The notes beneath the pieces are model-generated. The model saw nothing but the letters and a program-made list of their open reading frames with translations. It was not told the origin of the DNA and did no database searches. Made by a program: the position numbers and the translations under genes. A stretch of DNA of 64,000 nucleotides from Nonomuraea muscovyensis (lineage in GTDB: Bacteria; Actinomycetota; Actinomycetes; Streptosporangiales; Streptosporangiaceae), in the NCBI RefSeq assembly GCF_014207745.1, contig NZ_JACHJB010000003.1, forward strand, positions 186,001 through 250,000, read 5' to 3'. Below, one piece after another: positions 1-8,292 of this stretch; the stretch's first letter is position 1; every line of letters begins with the position of its first letter.

Positions 1-675
1 CTGCACGCCCAGCGCACCTGGGACGCCTCGCTGGCCACCAACCGCCTGGACGCCCTGGGCGTCACCGCCGAACGCCGACGCGTCGAGACGGCCCCCATCA
101 CGACCACGGTCGGCCTGCTCGTCGACGGCCGTCCCACGCGGGTGCGGGAGGTGCTGCAGTCGTTCCTCGACCACACCGACGCCCACATCCTCGCTCTCGA
201 CCTGGGCGACGTGGACGGTGCCGGCGCCGTGGTGCGGGAGTTCGCCGGCCGTGACCCGGAGCGGGTCACCGCCTGGCACGTGGCGGAGAAGCCGGCCTGG
301 CGGGGCGGTACGGCCACGTGGGGCGCGTGCCGGGCCAAGCTGCTGCGGCTCGACACGTCCGAGGTGCACGTCGTGACGGACGGTTCCGTCGTGCTGGACG
401 GCGACGCGATCACACCGCTCGTCGCGGCGGTGCATGACGGCGCCGTGGCCGCCGGGTGGGCGGGACCGGAGCGCGCCGGCGAGGAGTGGAGTCCGGCCGG
501 TCCCGGCAAGGTGGCCGCGCTGGGCGGCGAGCTGATGGCGGTGCGGCGGGCGGCGGCTCTCGGGACGCCCGTGGAGGAGGCACGCGACGCGGTGGAGCTG
601 TCGCGGGCGCTGCGCGGCGAGCTGGTGGTGCCGCAGGCCCGGCTGCCGGTACGGCGGGTGCCCGCCGCCGACTGA
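1..675 (+). CDS. Glycosyltransferase-like protein, C-terminal part (5' end outside window)
   Basis: The reading frame is already open at base 1, so only the last 224 residues are visible. They resemble a GT-A-like fold: a strand (residues about 37-42, TTVGLLVDG) followed by helix and strand units, and an aspartate-rich VVTDGSVVLDGDAI stretch around residue 126 that could be the nucleotide-sugar/metal region. I do not recognise the family with certainty, so the glycosyltransferase label rests on overall pattern only. The preceding sequence (LHAQRTWDASLATNRL) looks like the end of another domain, so the whole protein is probably larger and multidomain. A GC-rich hairpin follows the stop codon and separates it from murB. 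Confidence 0.45.
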   Translation: MHAQRTWDASLATNRLDALGVTAERRRVETAPITTTVGLLVDGRPTRVREVLQSFLDHTDAHILALDLGDVDGAGAVVREFAGRDPERVTAWHVAEKPAWRGGTATWGACRAKLLRLDTSEVHVVTDGSVVLDGDAITPLVAAVHDGAVAAGWAGPERAGEEWSPAGPGKVAALGGELMAVRRAAALGTPVEEARDAVELSRALRGELVVPQARLPVRRVPAAD

Positions 676-696
676 CCGCGTGCGCGACGGCCGCCC

Positions 697-723
697 GAGG
701 CCCAGGGGCGGGCCCCCGGCCTC
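697..723 (+). terminator. GC-rich hairpin after the first gene
   Basis: Outer arms GAGGCC/GGCCTC enclose an inner stem GGGGC/GCCCC with small bulges and a 2-nt loop. It sits 21 bases after the stop of the first gene and 24 bases before murB. No U-tract follows, as is usual for actinomycete terminators. Inferred from sequence only. Confidence 0.45.
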
Positions 724-747
724 CCCAGGTCTCCTAAGCTGTGGGCC

Positions 748-1788
748 ATGGAGATGCTCGCGTCGTACACGACCTTGGGCCTGGGCGGGCCCGCCCGCCG
801 TTTCGTCGAGGCCGGCACGGCCGAGCAGCTCGTCTCCGAGGTGGCCGACGCCGACCGGCGGGGCGAGCCGACGCTGGTGCTCGGCGGCGGCAGCAACCTC
901 GTGGTCGGCGACGAGGGCTTCGACGGCCTGGTCGTCAAGGTCGCCACGGAGGGCGTGACGGTCTCGCGCGACGGCGACCAGATCGTGCTGACGGCCGAGG
1001 CAGGCGCCGACTGGGACACGCTCGTCACCCGCGCCGTGCACGAGGGCTGGTCAGGACTGGAGTGCCTGTCGGGCGTCCCCGGCCTGGTCGGCTCGACCCC
1101 GATCCAGAACGTCGGCGCCTACGGCCAGGAGGTCGCGCAGACCATCAGGTGCGTGCGCGTCTACGACCGCAAGACCCGGCACGTCGTCGACCTGGAGGCC
1201 CGCCAGTGCGGGTTCTCCTACCGCGACAGCGCGTTCAAGCGCGACCTGGCCCGCTACGTGGTGCTCGCCGTCACCTACGCGCTGGACGTCTCGGCGTTGA
1301 GCGCCCCGATCGCCTACCAGGAGCTGGCCACCCGGCTCGGTGTCGAGCCGGGCGAACGCGTGCCGCTGGCGAGCGCCCGCGAGGGCGTGCTGGCGCTGCG
1401 GCGGGGCAAGGGCATGGTGCTCGACCCGGCCGACCCCGACACGCGCAGCGCGGGCTCGTTCTTCACCAACCCGGTCCTCGGCCCGGTGGAGGCTGCCGAG
1501 CTGGCCGCCCGCGCTCCCCGGCACCCGCGCTGGGACCTGCCGGGCGGCGGCGTCAAGGTGCCCGCCGCCTGGCTGATCGAGCAGGCCGGCTTCCCCAAGG
1601 GCTACACCCGGGGCCCGGCCCGCATCTCGACCAAGCACACCCTGGCCCTGACCAACCCCACCGGCGAGGCCACCACCGCCGACCTGCTGGCGCTGGCCGG
1701 AGAGGTGCGTGACGGCGTCCGCGAGAAGTTCGGGGTCACCCTGGTCAACGAGCCGGTGCTGGTGGGCTGTGCGCTACCCCCGGAATAG
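748..1788 (+). CDS. murB: UDP-N-acetylmuramate dehydrogenase
   Basis: MurB reduces UDP-GlcNAc-enolpyruvate to UDP-MurNAc with NADPH and FAD, the second committed step of cytoplasmic peptidoglycan precursor synthesis. The 346-residue protein has the FAD-binding region (LVLGGGSNLVVGDEGF near 50; SGVPGLVGSTPIQNVGAYG near 111-129) and the MurB C-terminal domain. The catalytic serine is in AGSFFTNPV (Ser237, equivalent to E. coli Ser229) and the catalytic glutamate is Glu335 in VNEPVLVG. Length fits the family. The start ATG at 748 puts the first recognisable element (TTLGLGGPARRF) about eight residues in, as usual. It is monocistronic here: a hairpin precedes it and a riboswitch leader follows. 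Confidence 0.95.
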   Translation: MEMLASYTTLGLGGPARRFVEAGTAEQLVSEVADADRRGEPTLVLGGGSNLVVGDEGFDGLVVKVATEGVTVSRDGDQIVLTAEAGADWDTLVTRAVHEGWSGLECLSGVPGLVGSTPIQNVGAYGQEVAQTIRCVRVYDRKTRHVVDLEARQCGFSYRDSAFKRDLARYVVLAVTYALDVSALSAPIAYQELATRLGVEPGERVPLASAREGVLALRRGKGMVLDPADPDTRSAGSFFTNPVLGPVEAAELAARAPRHPRWDLPGGGVKVPAAWLIEQAGFPKGYTRGPARISTKHTLALTNPTGEATTADLLALAGEVRDGVREKFGVTLVNEPVLVGCALPPE

Positions 1789-1825
1789 CGCACCCGCGCA
1801 GGCTTGTTAAGGTACTTCGGAAACA

Positions 1826-1918
1826 CCGAAGGGGAGTAGTCCCAATCGCGTGATCGACACACTGGCGCTCCGGCGCCCGGTCACGCGGGCCTGTTCGTCG
1901 GGCGGACGAGACCTTCGG
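1826..1918 (+). promoter_or_regulatory. yybP-ykoY manganese riboswitch (aptamer)
   Basis: The closing stem P1 is CCGAAGG (1826-1832) with CCUUCGG (1912-1918), a perfect 7-bp match. Just inside the 5' arm is the conserved GGGGAGUAG loop (1831-1839), and just inside the 3' arm is the conserved GAGACCUU (about 1909-1915). These two conserved loops are the hallmark of the Mn2+-sensing yybP-ykoY aptamer. It lies 133 bases upstream of a UPF0016 (GDT1/TMEM165) gene, a known target family. The intervening 1919-2051 should hold the expression platform; I could not assign a clear terminator/antiterminator pair. Confidence 0.85.
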
Positions 1919-2051
1919 CCTGGCAGTCGTGGACATGCGCGTGGACCTGTGGACGGACACGCGCGGACAAGACGCTGCCGGGCCGAAGAGTCGTGCCCGA
2001 AAGTCCCTCTCGGGTGTGCAGCTCCCGGTCCGGCCGCGCGGAAGAGGACCG

Positions 2052-2621
2052 GTGGAAGCGTTCTGGATCAGTCTCGTCGTCATCTTCGTCGCCGAACTGG
2101 GCGACAAGAGCCAGCTCATGGCGATGACGTTCGCGACCCGTTTCAAGCCCTGGCCCGTGCTGGCCGGCATCACGATCGCGACGACGATCGTGCACCTCGT
2201 CAGCGTGGCCGTCGGCGGTCTCATCGGTGACGCGCTGCCCACCACCGCCATCTCCATCGTGGCGGGCATCGCCTTCCTGGGCTTCGCCCTGTGGACGCTC
2301 AGGGGCGACGAGCTGACCGAGGAGGAGTCGCGCAAGGCGCAGCGCACCACCCGCCACGCCCTCATCGCCGTCACCGTCGCGTTCTTCCTGAGCGAGCTGG
2401 GCGACAAGACCATGCTCGCCACGATCACCCTGGCCACGCAGCACGGCTGGGTCGGCACCTGGATCGGCTCCACGGTCGGCATGGTCGCGGCCGACGCGCT
2501 GGCCATCGTGGTGGGCCGCATGCTGGGCACACACCTGCCGGAGCGGGTCATCAGGTACGGCGCCGCCGCCGCGTTCGCCGTCTTCGGCGTGGTGCTGCTG
2601 GGCGAGGCGCTGATCTCCTGA
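2052..2621 (+). CDS. UPF0016 (TMEM165/GDT1) family manganese exporter
   Basis: A 189-residue integral membrane protein with two homologous halves, each with the family signature E-x-G-D-[KR]-[ST]: AELGDKSQ near residue 13 and SELGDKTM near 111. These acidic motifs line the cation path; bacterial members such as Vibrio MneA export Mn2+. About six membrane segments are visible. I chose the GTG start at 2052 because AGAGGA lies just upstream and the sequence runs straight into the first helix (EAFWISLVVIF); the frame stays open further upstream but that part is the riboswitch leader. The upstream yybP-ykoY element implies induction by excess manganese. Confidence 0.9.
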   Translation: MEAFWISLVVIFVAELGDKSQLMAMTFATRFKPWPVLAGITIATTIVHLVSVAVGGLIGDALPTTAISIVAGIAFLGFALWTLRGDELTEEESRKAQRTTRHALIAVTVAFFLSELGDKTMLATITLATQHGWVGTWIGSTVGMVAADALAIVVGRMLGTHLPERVIRYGAAAAFAVFGVVLLGEALIS

Positions 2622-2637
2622 AAGGTCTGCTGGAAGC

Positions 2638-3438
2638 TCAGCTGTGAGCGGCCGGGGCCACGTCGGCTCCTGCCCGAAAGAAGCGGGCAGTGTCGTCATC
2701 GGCGGCAAAGTACGCTTCGACGGCGATCTCTTCCAGCGTGACGTCGAAGGCGGCACCGAACGTCGTGACGGTGTTGATGAAACACAGCTCCGCTCCGCGA
2801 TGGCGGATGCGGATGGGCAGCGCGATGTCGGCCGGGTCGGGCGAGCCCAGATCGCCAGCGGGACCGTACGACAACAGTTCCTCATACAGTGCGCTCAGCT
2901 CCGCGTCACCGGTCTGTGCCACCTGCCGGGCGAGCCGGGGCAGCAGGTAGGCGCGAACCTGCGCGAGGTTGCGCAGCCGTGGCGCGAACCCGCGCGGATG
3001 CAGTCCCAGCCGCATCATGTTGATCGGCGGACCGAGCAGCGACGCGTCCACGCCCTCCAGGAAGACGTCCATCGCGGCGTTGGCCAGGAGCAGGTTCCAG
3101 CGACGGTCCACGACGAGCGCCGGATAAGGCTCGTGCCCGCGCAGGATCTGCTCCAGGACCTCCCGGGCCGGGGCCAGGTGCGGATCGTCCAGCGGCCGCT
3201 CCCGGACGATGGGCGCGTGCCCGGCCGCGACCAGCAGGCGGTTACGTTCCCGCAACGGGACGCCCAGATGCTCGGCCAGCCGTAGCACCATGGCGCTGCT
3301 GGGAATGGTCCGTCCCGTCTCCACGAAGCTGACGTGCCGGGCGGACACCTCCGCCTGGACTGCCAGATCGAGCTGGCTGATCCCTCTGCGGTGCCGCCAC
3401 TCGCGCAGCAGCTCTCCCACCGGCCGGTCCCGCACCAT
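2638..3438 (-). CDS. XRE-family regulator with MmyB-like ligand-binding domain
   Basis: A 266-residue transcription factor. Residues about 5-70 form an XRE helix-turn-helix (LLREWRHRRGISQLDLA ... VSARHVSFVETGRTIPS). The rest matches the MmyB-like domain (YPALVVDRRWNLLLANAAM, INMMRLGLHP), a PAS-like fold that binds a small ligand, possibly a fatty acid. Such genes usually sit beside and regulate one oxidoreductase or SnoaL-like gene; here the divergent neighbour is a SnoaL-like protein. A CATAAT -10-like hexamer ends six bases before the ATG at 3438, consistent with a leaderless mRNA; an in-frame ATG at 3462 is the alternative. It converges on the UPF0016 gene. Confidence 0.85.
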   Translation of the reverse strand: MVRDRPVGELLREWRHRRGISQLDLAVQAEVSARHVSFVETGRTIPSSAMVLRLAEHLGVPLRERNRLLVAAGHAPIVRERPLDDPHLAPAREVLEQILRGHEPYPALVVDRRWNLLLANAAMDVFLEGVDASLLGPPINMMRLGLHPRGFAPRLRNLAQVRAYLLPRLARQVAQTGDAELSALYEELLSYGPAGDLGSPDPADIALPIRIRHRGAELCFINTVTTFGAAFDVTLEEIAVEAYFAADDDTARFFRAGADVAPAAHS

Positions 3439-3526
3439 GCGGTGATTATGGGCCCGCCTCATCCATCACCGCGATTACCTGGCGTGTAATCGACAGGGCT
3501 GGGCGGCGGCTGGGACGGTGGCCCGC

Positions 3527-3907
3527 ATGAGCGAAAGCAACAAGGCCGCACGCAACAAAGAGCTTGTCGTCCATGGCTTCACCGAGTTCGCGGCGGGGAA
3601 CATCGACGTGCTCCGTACCGTCCTGCACGAGGACTTCATCGAGCACAGCCCGGGGAACCCCTCCGGGCGGGAGGCGTTCATCGCGTTCGTCGCCAAGGCC
3701 CCGGTGGCCCGCGCCAGGCTCGATCTCAAACGGGTCGTAGCAGACGACGAGCACGTGGTGATGCACTACCACATGGCCACGGACGACGATCCGCGCGGTG
3801 TCGCCGTCGTGGACATCTGGCGGCTGGTCGACGGACAGATCGTCGAGCACTGGGATGTCGTCCAGCCGGTGCCGGAAACGGCGCGGGTGCCCCACGGAAT
3901 GTTCTGA
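3527..3907 (+). CDS. SnoaL-like / NTF2-fold protein
   Basis: A 126-residue cone-shaped alpha+beta barrel protein of the SnoaL-like predicted aldol-condensation/ester-cyclase group. Recognisable elements are the N-terminal helix (VVHGFTEFAAGNIDVL), the EDFIEHSP strand-turn, and the terminal ..VVDIWRLVDGQIVEHWDVVQPVPE stretch with the conserved His/Asp pair. Substrate unknown. ATG at 3527 was chosen; an in-frame GTG at 3518 would add three residues. It is transcribed away from the XRE/MmyB-like regulator, which is its likely controller. Confidence 0.8.
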   Translation: MSESNKAARNKELVVHGFTEFAAGNIDVLRTVLHEDFIEHSPGNPSGREAFIAFVAKAPVARARLDLKRVVADDEHVVMHYHMATDDDPRGVAVVDIWRLVDGQIVEHWDVVQPVPETARVPHGMF

Positions 3908-4012
3908 GCGGAACGGGACGCGGTGCGGCTGCCGGCCAACCCCGTCGAGGCCGGCCTGCGCACGGCCGCCGCTCCCTCACAGTCCTGACGCCGAGCTCCT
4001 GCCGCTGGGCTC

Positions 4013-6886
4013 CTAGAGCGAGACCAGTGACAGCCGGTGGGCCGCCGCCGCGGCCTCGCCGCGCGTCGTCACCCCCAGCTTGGCCAGGATGTTGGAGACG
4101 TGCACGCTGACCGTCTTGGCCGAGATGAACAGCTCCTGGGCGATGTCGCGGTTCGTCCGCCCGAGCGCCACCAGGCGCAGCACCTCCAGTTCGCGCGGGG
4201 TGAGCAACTCGGGCACCGGCTGCTGCTGGGGCTGGGCGACTCCGACCCGGCGCGACAGCGTGTCGATCTCGTCCACGAGCGGCGTCGCCCGCAGCGCCTC
4301 GGCCAGCGGCCTGGCCACCGCGAGCCGGCTCGCCGCGCCTTCCCGGTCGCCCGCGTGCGCCGCCACGGAGGCGGCGCGCAGCAGGGCCTTCGCCTGGTTG
4401 TGCGGGCGGTTGAGCCGCTCCCAGGCCGCCGCCGCGGCGTCGAAGTCGCGCGAGTACGACAGCCGGTACGCCTCGGCGACCGGCCCGCTCACCGTGAGAC
4501 CGGCCGCCACCGCGGCGGCCTGCTCCCGCAGCGCGCGGGCGAGGGCGGGCTCGGCCGGCTCGGCGGCGTCGCAGACCCGGGTGAGCTGGGCGAGCAGCCG
4601 CCAGCCGAGCATGGCCTTCGGCGACTGGGAGTGCCGGGCGAGCGTGCGCCCGGCGACGGCGAGCGCGGCGTCGGGCTCGCCTTTGAGCAGGTGCCAGCCG
4701 ATGTGCAGCCGCATGCTGTTGGTGATGTCCTGGACGAAGTCGGCCGGCCGTTCCTTGAGCACGCCGGTCTCGCTCAGGATGTGCTCCACGAGATCCAGCT
4801 CGCCCCGGCCGAGCGCCACGTCGGCGCGCACGCGGAGCAGGTGGTGGCGGTTGCGCAGCACCGGGCCGAGGTTGAGCGCCCGATCGACGGTCTCGACGGC
4901 CTCGTCCCAGCGGCCGATCGCCTCCAGCGTCTCGGCCATGTTGTTGAGGATGAACAGGCCGCTCAGCCGGATCCGGCCGTACTCCTTGGCCAGCCGCCAG
5001 CCCTCCTCGGCCAGGTCGAGGGCCTCCTGCCAGCGGCCGAGGTCGTTGAGCGCGTCGACGTTGTTGCCGATCGCCCGGGCGATCACCCGGCCGGAGCCCT
5101 CGCTCCGCCCCAGCTCCAGCGCCTGGAAGTTGGTGGCGAGCGCCCCTTCGGTGTCGGCCGCGATCGAGTGGCCGAGCGCCAGGTTGAGCAGCAGGTCGGC
5201 CTCCAGGCACCGGTCGCCCAGCTCGCGGGCCAGCTTCAGGCCCTCCTCGGCCAGCGCCGTGCCCTCCTCGACGTCACCCCTGAGCATGAGGTGCCCGGAC
5301 ATCGGGTTGATGACCTCGACGCGGGCCAGGTTGGGCTCCGGCACCAGGCGCAGGGCATGGCGCAGGTCCTCGACGACGCCCATCTTGCCCTTGTAGACCT
5401 TGAGCTGGGCCCAGTTGACGATCAGCGTCGCCACCCGCTCGGGTTCGCGCGCCTCGTCCAGCTCGGACAGGGCCGCCTTGACGAACTTCACGCCCCGGTC
5501 GATGTCGCCGCTGGCACGGGCGGCCTCGCCGGCCCGCTCCAGCACCGTGGTGTGGTCGGCCCCGATGCGCTCCGCCGCGTCGGGCACCCGGTCCCACAGC
5601 ATCAGCACCCGCTCCAGCAGCGGGATCGCCTCGGTGTAGGCGAACGCGTGGAACGACGTGCGCGCCGCCTCCCAGGCCGAGATCAGCGCCCACAGGTCGT
5701 CACGCGCGCCGTACCAGTGGTGGGCCAGTTCGACCGTGGCACGGCCGGGCGGGACGAGCGTGCGGTCGCGGGAGATCTCCTCCGCGTAGCGGGCGTGCAG
5801 CCGCTGGTGCTCGCCGGGCAGCAGCTCCTCGTGGACGGCTTCGCGGATCAGCGAGTGGCGGAAGACGTAGGCGCGGCCGTCGGCGATCTGCAGCACGTTG
5901 CCGGCGATGGCGGGGCGCAGCGCGCTCTCCAGCTCCAGGTCGGACAGGCCGCTCACGGCGGCGAGCAGCGCGTGGCCGACGCGGGTGCCGCCGGCGGCGG
6001 CGATGCGCAGCACCCGCTGCGTCTCCTCCGGCAGCCGCTCGACGGTGCCGAGGATCAGGTCCTGCATCGACTCGGGGAACGCGCTCTCCTCGCCGCTGTC
6101 GAGCAGGGCCTCGACGAACAGGGGGATGCCCTCGCTGCGGTCGTAGACCTTCTGCACCTTGTGGAACTCGGGCACGTTGCCGAGGATGCCGGCCATCTGC
6201 TCGGCGACCTCGTCCTGCGTCAGGCGCGACAGATCGACCCGCAGGACGCCGTTGACCCGGCTCAGCTCGGCCAGGACCGGCCGGAGCGGATGCTGGCGGT
6301 GCAGGTCGTCGGAGCGGTAGGTCATGAGGATCAGCACCTGCGGCGCCCGCAGGTTGCGGCTGAGGAAGGCGATGAGATCGCGGCTGGACCGGTCGGCCCA
6401 GTGGATGTCCTCGATGAGGAGGATCGTCGGGCGGCTGTCGGCCAGCCGCTCGATCAGGGTGAGGAACTGCTCGAACAGCCTGGCCCGGCCGGACTCGGTC
6501 TCGCCGTCGCCGCTGGGCTCGCCGAACTCGGGCAGCAGGCGGGCCAGGTCGCGCTCCGCGCCCTGGGGCAGCAGCGACGCGACCCTGGCGGTGCCCTGCT
6601 CTCTGACGAGCTGCCTCAGCGCCGCGGTGAACGGCGCGTAGGCCAGGCCCTCCGTGGACAGCTCGACGCAGCCGCCGTACAGGACGAGCGCGTCGCTGTC
6701 GCGGGTCACCTGCTCGGCGAAGCCCTGGACGAGCCTGGTCTTGCCGACGCCCGCCTCGCCGCCGAGGAGCACGGCCGTCACGTTGCCTTCGCGGGCCTGG
6801 GTGAACGCCTCGGAGAGTGTGGCGAGCTCCTCTTCACGTCCCACGAAGACGGGACTCACCGATCGGCCCAGCATGTGTTCCAGCAT
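4013..6886 (-). CDS. Large ATP-binding LuxR-family regulator (LAL/MalT-like)
   Basis: A 957-residue STAND-type regulator. The N-terminal AAA_16 ATPase has a Walker A motif GGEAGVGKT at residues 42-50 and a Walker B-like LLIEDIHWAD near 155. The middle (about 380-850) is built of helical TPR-like repeats. The C terminus carries a LuxR-type HTH (LTPRELEVLRLVALGRTNRDI and AKTVSVHVSNILAKLG, about 893-940). LAL proteins activate transcription after inducer-dependent ATP binding; many are pathway-specific activators, but none of the neighbours is an obvious target. It is monocistronic. An alternative ATG four codons in (6874) cannot be excluded. Confidence 0.9.
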   Translation of the reverse strand: MLEHMLGRSVSPVFVGREEELATLSEAFTQAREGNVTAVLLGGEAGVGKTRLVQGFAEQVTRDSDALVLYGGCVELSTEGLAYAPFTAALRQLVREQGTARVASLLPQGAERDLARLLPEFGEPSGDGETESGRARLFEQFLTLIERLADSRPTILLIEDIHWADRSSRDLIAFLSRNLRAPQVLILMTYRSDDLHRQHPLRPVLAELSRVNGVLRVDLSRLTQDEVAEQMAGILGNVPEFHKVQKVYDRSEGIPLFVEALLDSGEESAFPESMQDLILGTVERLPEETQRVLRIAAAGGTRVGHALLAAVSGLSDLELESALRPAIAGNVLQIADGRAYVFRHSLIREAVHEELLPGEHQRLHARYAEEISRDRTLVPPGRATVELAHHWYGARDDLWALISAWEAARTSFHAFAYTEAIPLLERVLMLWDRVPDAAERIGADHTTVLERAGEAARASGDIDRGVKFVKAALSELDEAREPERVATLIVNWAQLKVYKGKMGVVEDLRHALRLVPEPNLARVEVINPMSGHLMLRGDVEEGTALAEEGLKLARELGDRCLEADLLLNLALGHSIAADTEGALATNFQALELGRSEGSGRVIARAIGNNVDALNDLGRWQEALDLAEEGWRLAKEYGRIRLSGLFILNNMAETLEAIGRWDEAVETVDRALNLGPVLRNRHHLLRVRADVALGRGELDLVEHILSETGVLKERPADFVQDITNSMRLHIGWHLLKGEPDAALAVAGRTLARHSQSPKAMLGWRLLAQLTRVCDAAEPAEPALARALREQAAAVAAGLTVSGPVAEAYRLSYSRDFDAAAAAWERLNRPHNQAKALLRAASVAAHAGDREGAASRLAVARPLAEALRATPLVDEIDTLSRRVGVAQPQQQPVPELLTPRELEVLRLVALGRTNRDIAQELFISAKTVSVHVSNILAKLGVTTRGEAAAAAHRLSLVSL

Positions 6887-6964
6887 GGCACGCCCTGATG
6901 AGAGCTATCGACGGATTTTGAGGGAGTGGTCGAATCTGCCCAAAAGGGTCAAGGAGGGACAGAG

Positions 6965-6994
6965 GCCCGGCCGCGAGGGAGGGTGCGGCCGGGC
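6965..6994 (-). terminator. Strong hairpin after the small protein gene
   Basis: Perfect 10-bp arms GCCCGGCCGC (6965-6974) and GCGGCCGGGC (6985-6994) with a 10-base loop, 13 bases past the stop codon of the small minus-strand gene. It would also act as a barrier before the LAL promoter. Rho-independent-like hairpin without a clear U-tract. Confidence 0.6.
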
Positions 6995-7007
6995 TCTCGT
7001 GGCGTGT

Positions 7008-7154
7008 TCATGAAGTGCGGCGCTTGCCGAAGACCGAGCGGCGCTCGGACTTGTTGGCCTTCTCCGCCTCGCGTACGCGCCGGTGGCGGGCGGCGGCCGC
7101 GCGAAGCTCGTTCGCGTTGCTCTTCATGAGTTCGTACTCGATCTCGGCGTTCAC
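7008..7154 (-). CDS. Small conserved basic protein (48 aa), function unknown
   Basis: A very short gene for a highly charged helical protein (start NAEIEYELMKSNANELR..., end ..SERRSVFGKRRTS) rich in Arg, Lys, Glu and Ala. I chose the GTG at 7154 because AGGAG lies six bases upstream on the coding strand; an ATG at 7169 would place that Shine-Dalgarno inside the gene. Its own terminator hairpin follows, supporting a genuine expressed unit. No domain recognised; the pattern resembles small actinobacterial proteins of unknown function. Confidence 0.65.
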   Translation of the reverse strand: MNAEIEYELMKSNANELRAAAARHRRVREAEKANKSERRSVFGKRRTS

Positions 7155-7362
7155 GATGTCTCCTGACATGTGGTGCTTCTTGCTGACACCCTTAACTTTC
7201 GGGCTAAGGCCCACCCCGCCACATCGGGCGGATGCCTTATCTCTGGCGGCCGGAGGGCCGAGGGATACCTAGGACCGGGGGAGGGGGGTCTTAGGCGCCT
7301 CAGGCGGAAGATCCGGTTTGGAAGTAGCCCACCTGGTCGGCGATGCTGTGGAGGTGTCAACC

Positions 7363-8292
7363 ATGACTACCTCGCTCGCGGACGTGGCCTCCTCCGACGC
7401 GACGCTGAGAGCATTCCTGCACGGCCTCCCCGGAGTCGATCGGGTGGGCGCGGACCAGCGGGCGGCGATGCTGAGCACCCGTTCGATCAAGACGACGGCC
7501 AAGGCACAAGCGATCGATCTTGCCATTTCGATGGTCGATCTGACGACGCTGGAAGGAGCGGACACCCCGGGCAAGATCCGGGCGATGTGCGCCAAGGCAG
7601 TGCGTCCTGGTGAGGACGCGCCCCGGGTGGCGGCGGTGTGCGTCTACCCCGACCTGGTGGCGGTGGCCGCACGGGCCGTGGCCGGATCCGGGGTGAAGGT
7701 GGCCTCGGTGGCCACCGCGTTCCCCAGCGGCCGCTCGTCGCTGGAGGTGAAGGTGACCGACACCGCGCTCGCGGTGGCGGCGGGCGCCGACGAGATCGAC
7801 ATGGTGATCGACCGGGGGGCGTTCCTGGCCGGTGACCTCATGAAGGTCTATGAGGAGATCGTCGCGGTGAAGGCGGCCTGCGGCGACGCCCACCTCAAGG
7901 TGATCCTGGAGACCGGCGAGCTGGCCTCCTACGACAACGTACGGCGGGCCTCCTGGCTGGCGATGCTGGCCGGGGCCGACTTCATCAAGACCTCGACCGG
8001 CAAGGTCTCGCCGGCGGCGACGCTGCCGGTGACGTTGATCATGCTGGAGGCGGTGCGCGACTTCCGGGAGCGCACCGGCCGGCAGGTGGGGGTCAAGCCC
8101 GCGGGCGGGATCCGCACCACCAAGGACGCCGTCAAGCACCTGGTGCTGGTCAACGAGACGTGCGGGGAGGACTGGCTGTCGCCCGAGTGGTTCCGGCTGG
8201 GCGCCTCCTCCCTGCTGAACGACCTGCTGATGCAGCGCCAGAAGCTCGCCACCGGCCGTTACGCGGGCCCCGACTACTTCACCCTGGACTGA
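7363..8292 (+). CDS. deoC: Deoxyribose-phosphate aldolase
   Basis: DeoC splits 2-deoxyribose-5-phosphate into glyceraldehyde-3-phosphate and acetaldehyde in deoxynucleoside catabolism. The 309-residue TIM-barrel protein carries the Schiff-base lysine in FIKTSTG (Lys209) and the second active-site lysine in VGVKPAGGIR (Lys245); EIDMVIDRG supplies the catalytic aspartate region. The ATG at 7363 is preceded by GGAGGTG with good spacing; the open frame extends 15 codons further without a ribosome site. It begins a co-directional cluster with two aldehyde dehydrogenase genes; the next start overlaps its stop codon (TGATG), so the two are translationally coupled. Confidence 0.95.
   Translation: MTTSLADVASSDATLRAFLHGLPGVDRVGADQRAAMLSTRSIKTTAKAQAIDLAISMVDLTTLEGADTPGKIRAMCAKAVRPGEDAPRVAAVCVYPDLVAVAARAVAGSGVKVASVATAFPSGRSSLEVKVTDTALAVAAGADEIDMVIDRGAFLAGDLMKVYEEIVAVKAACGDAHLKVILETGELASYDNVRRASWLAMLAGADFIKTSTGKVSPAATLPVTLIMLEAVRDFRERTGRQVGVKPAGGIRTTKDAVKHLVLVNETCGEDWLSPEWFRLGASSLLNDLLMQRQKLATGRYAGPDYFTLD

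Noticed and set aside
4037..6898. Long plus-strand frame opposite the LAL regulator.
   Set aside because: Antisense shadow; the minus-strand frame has clear ATPase and LuxR domains.
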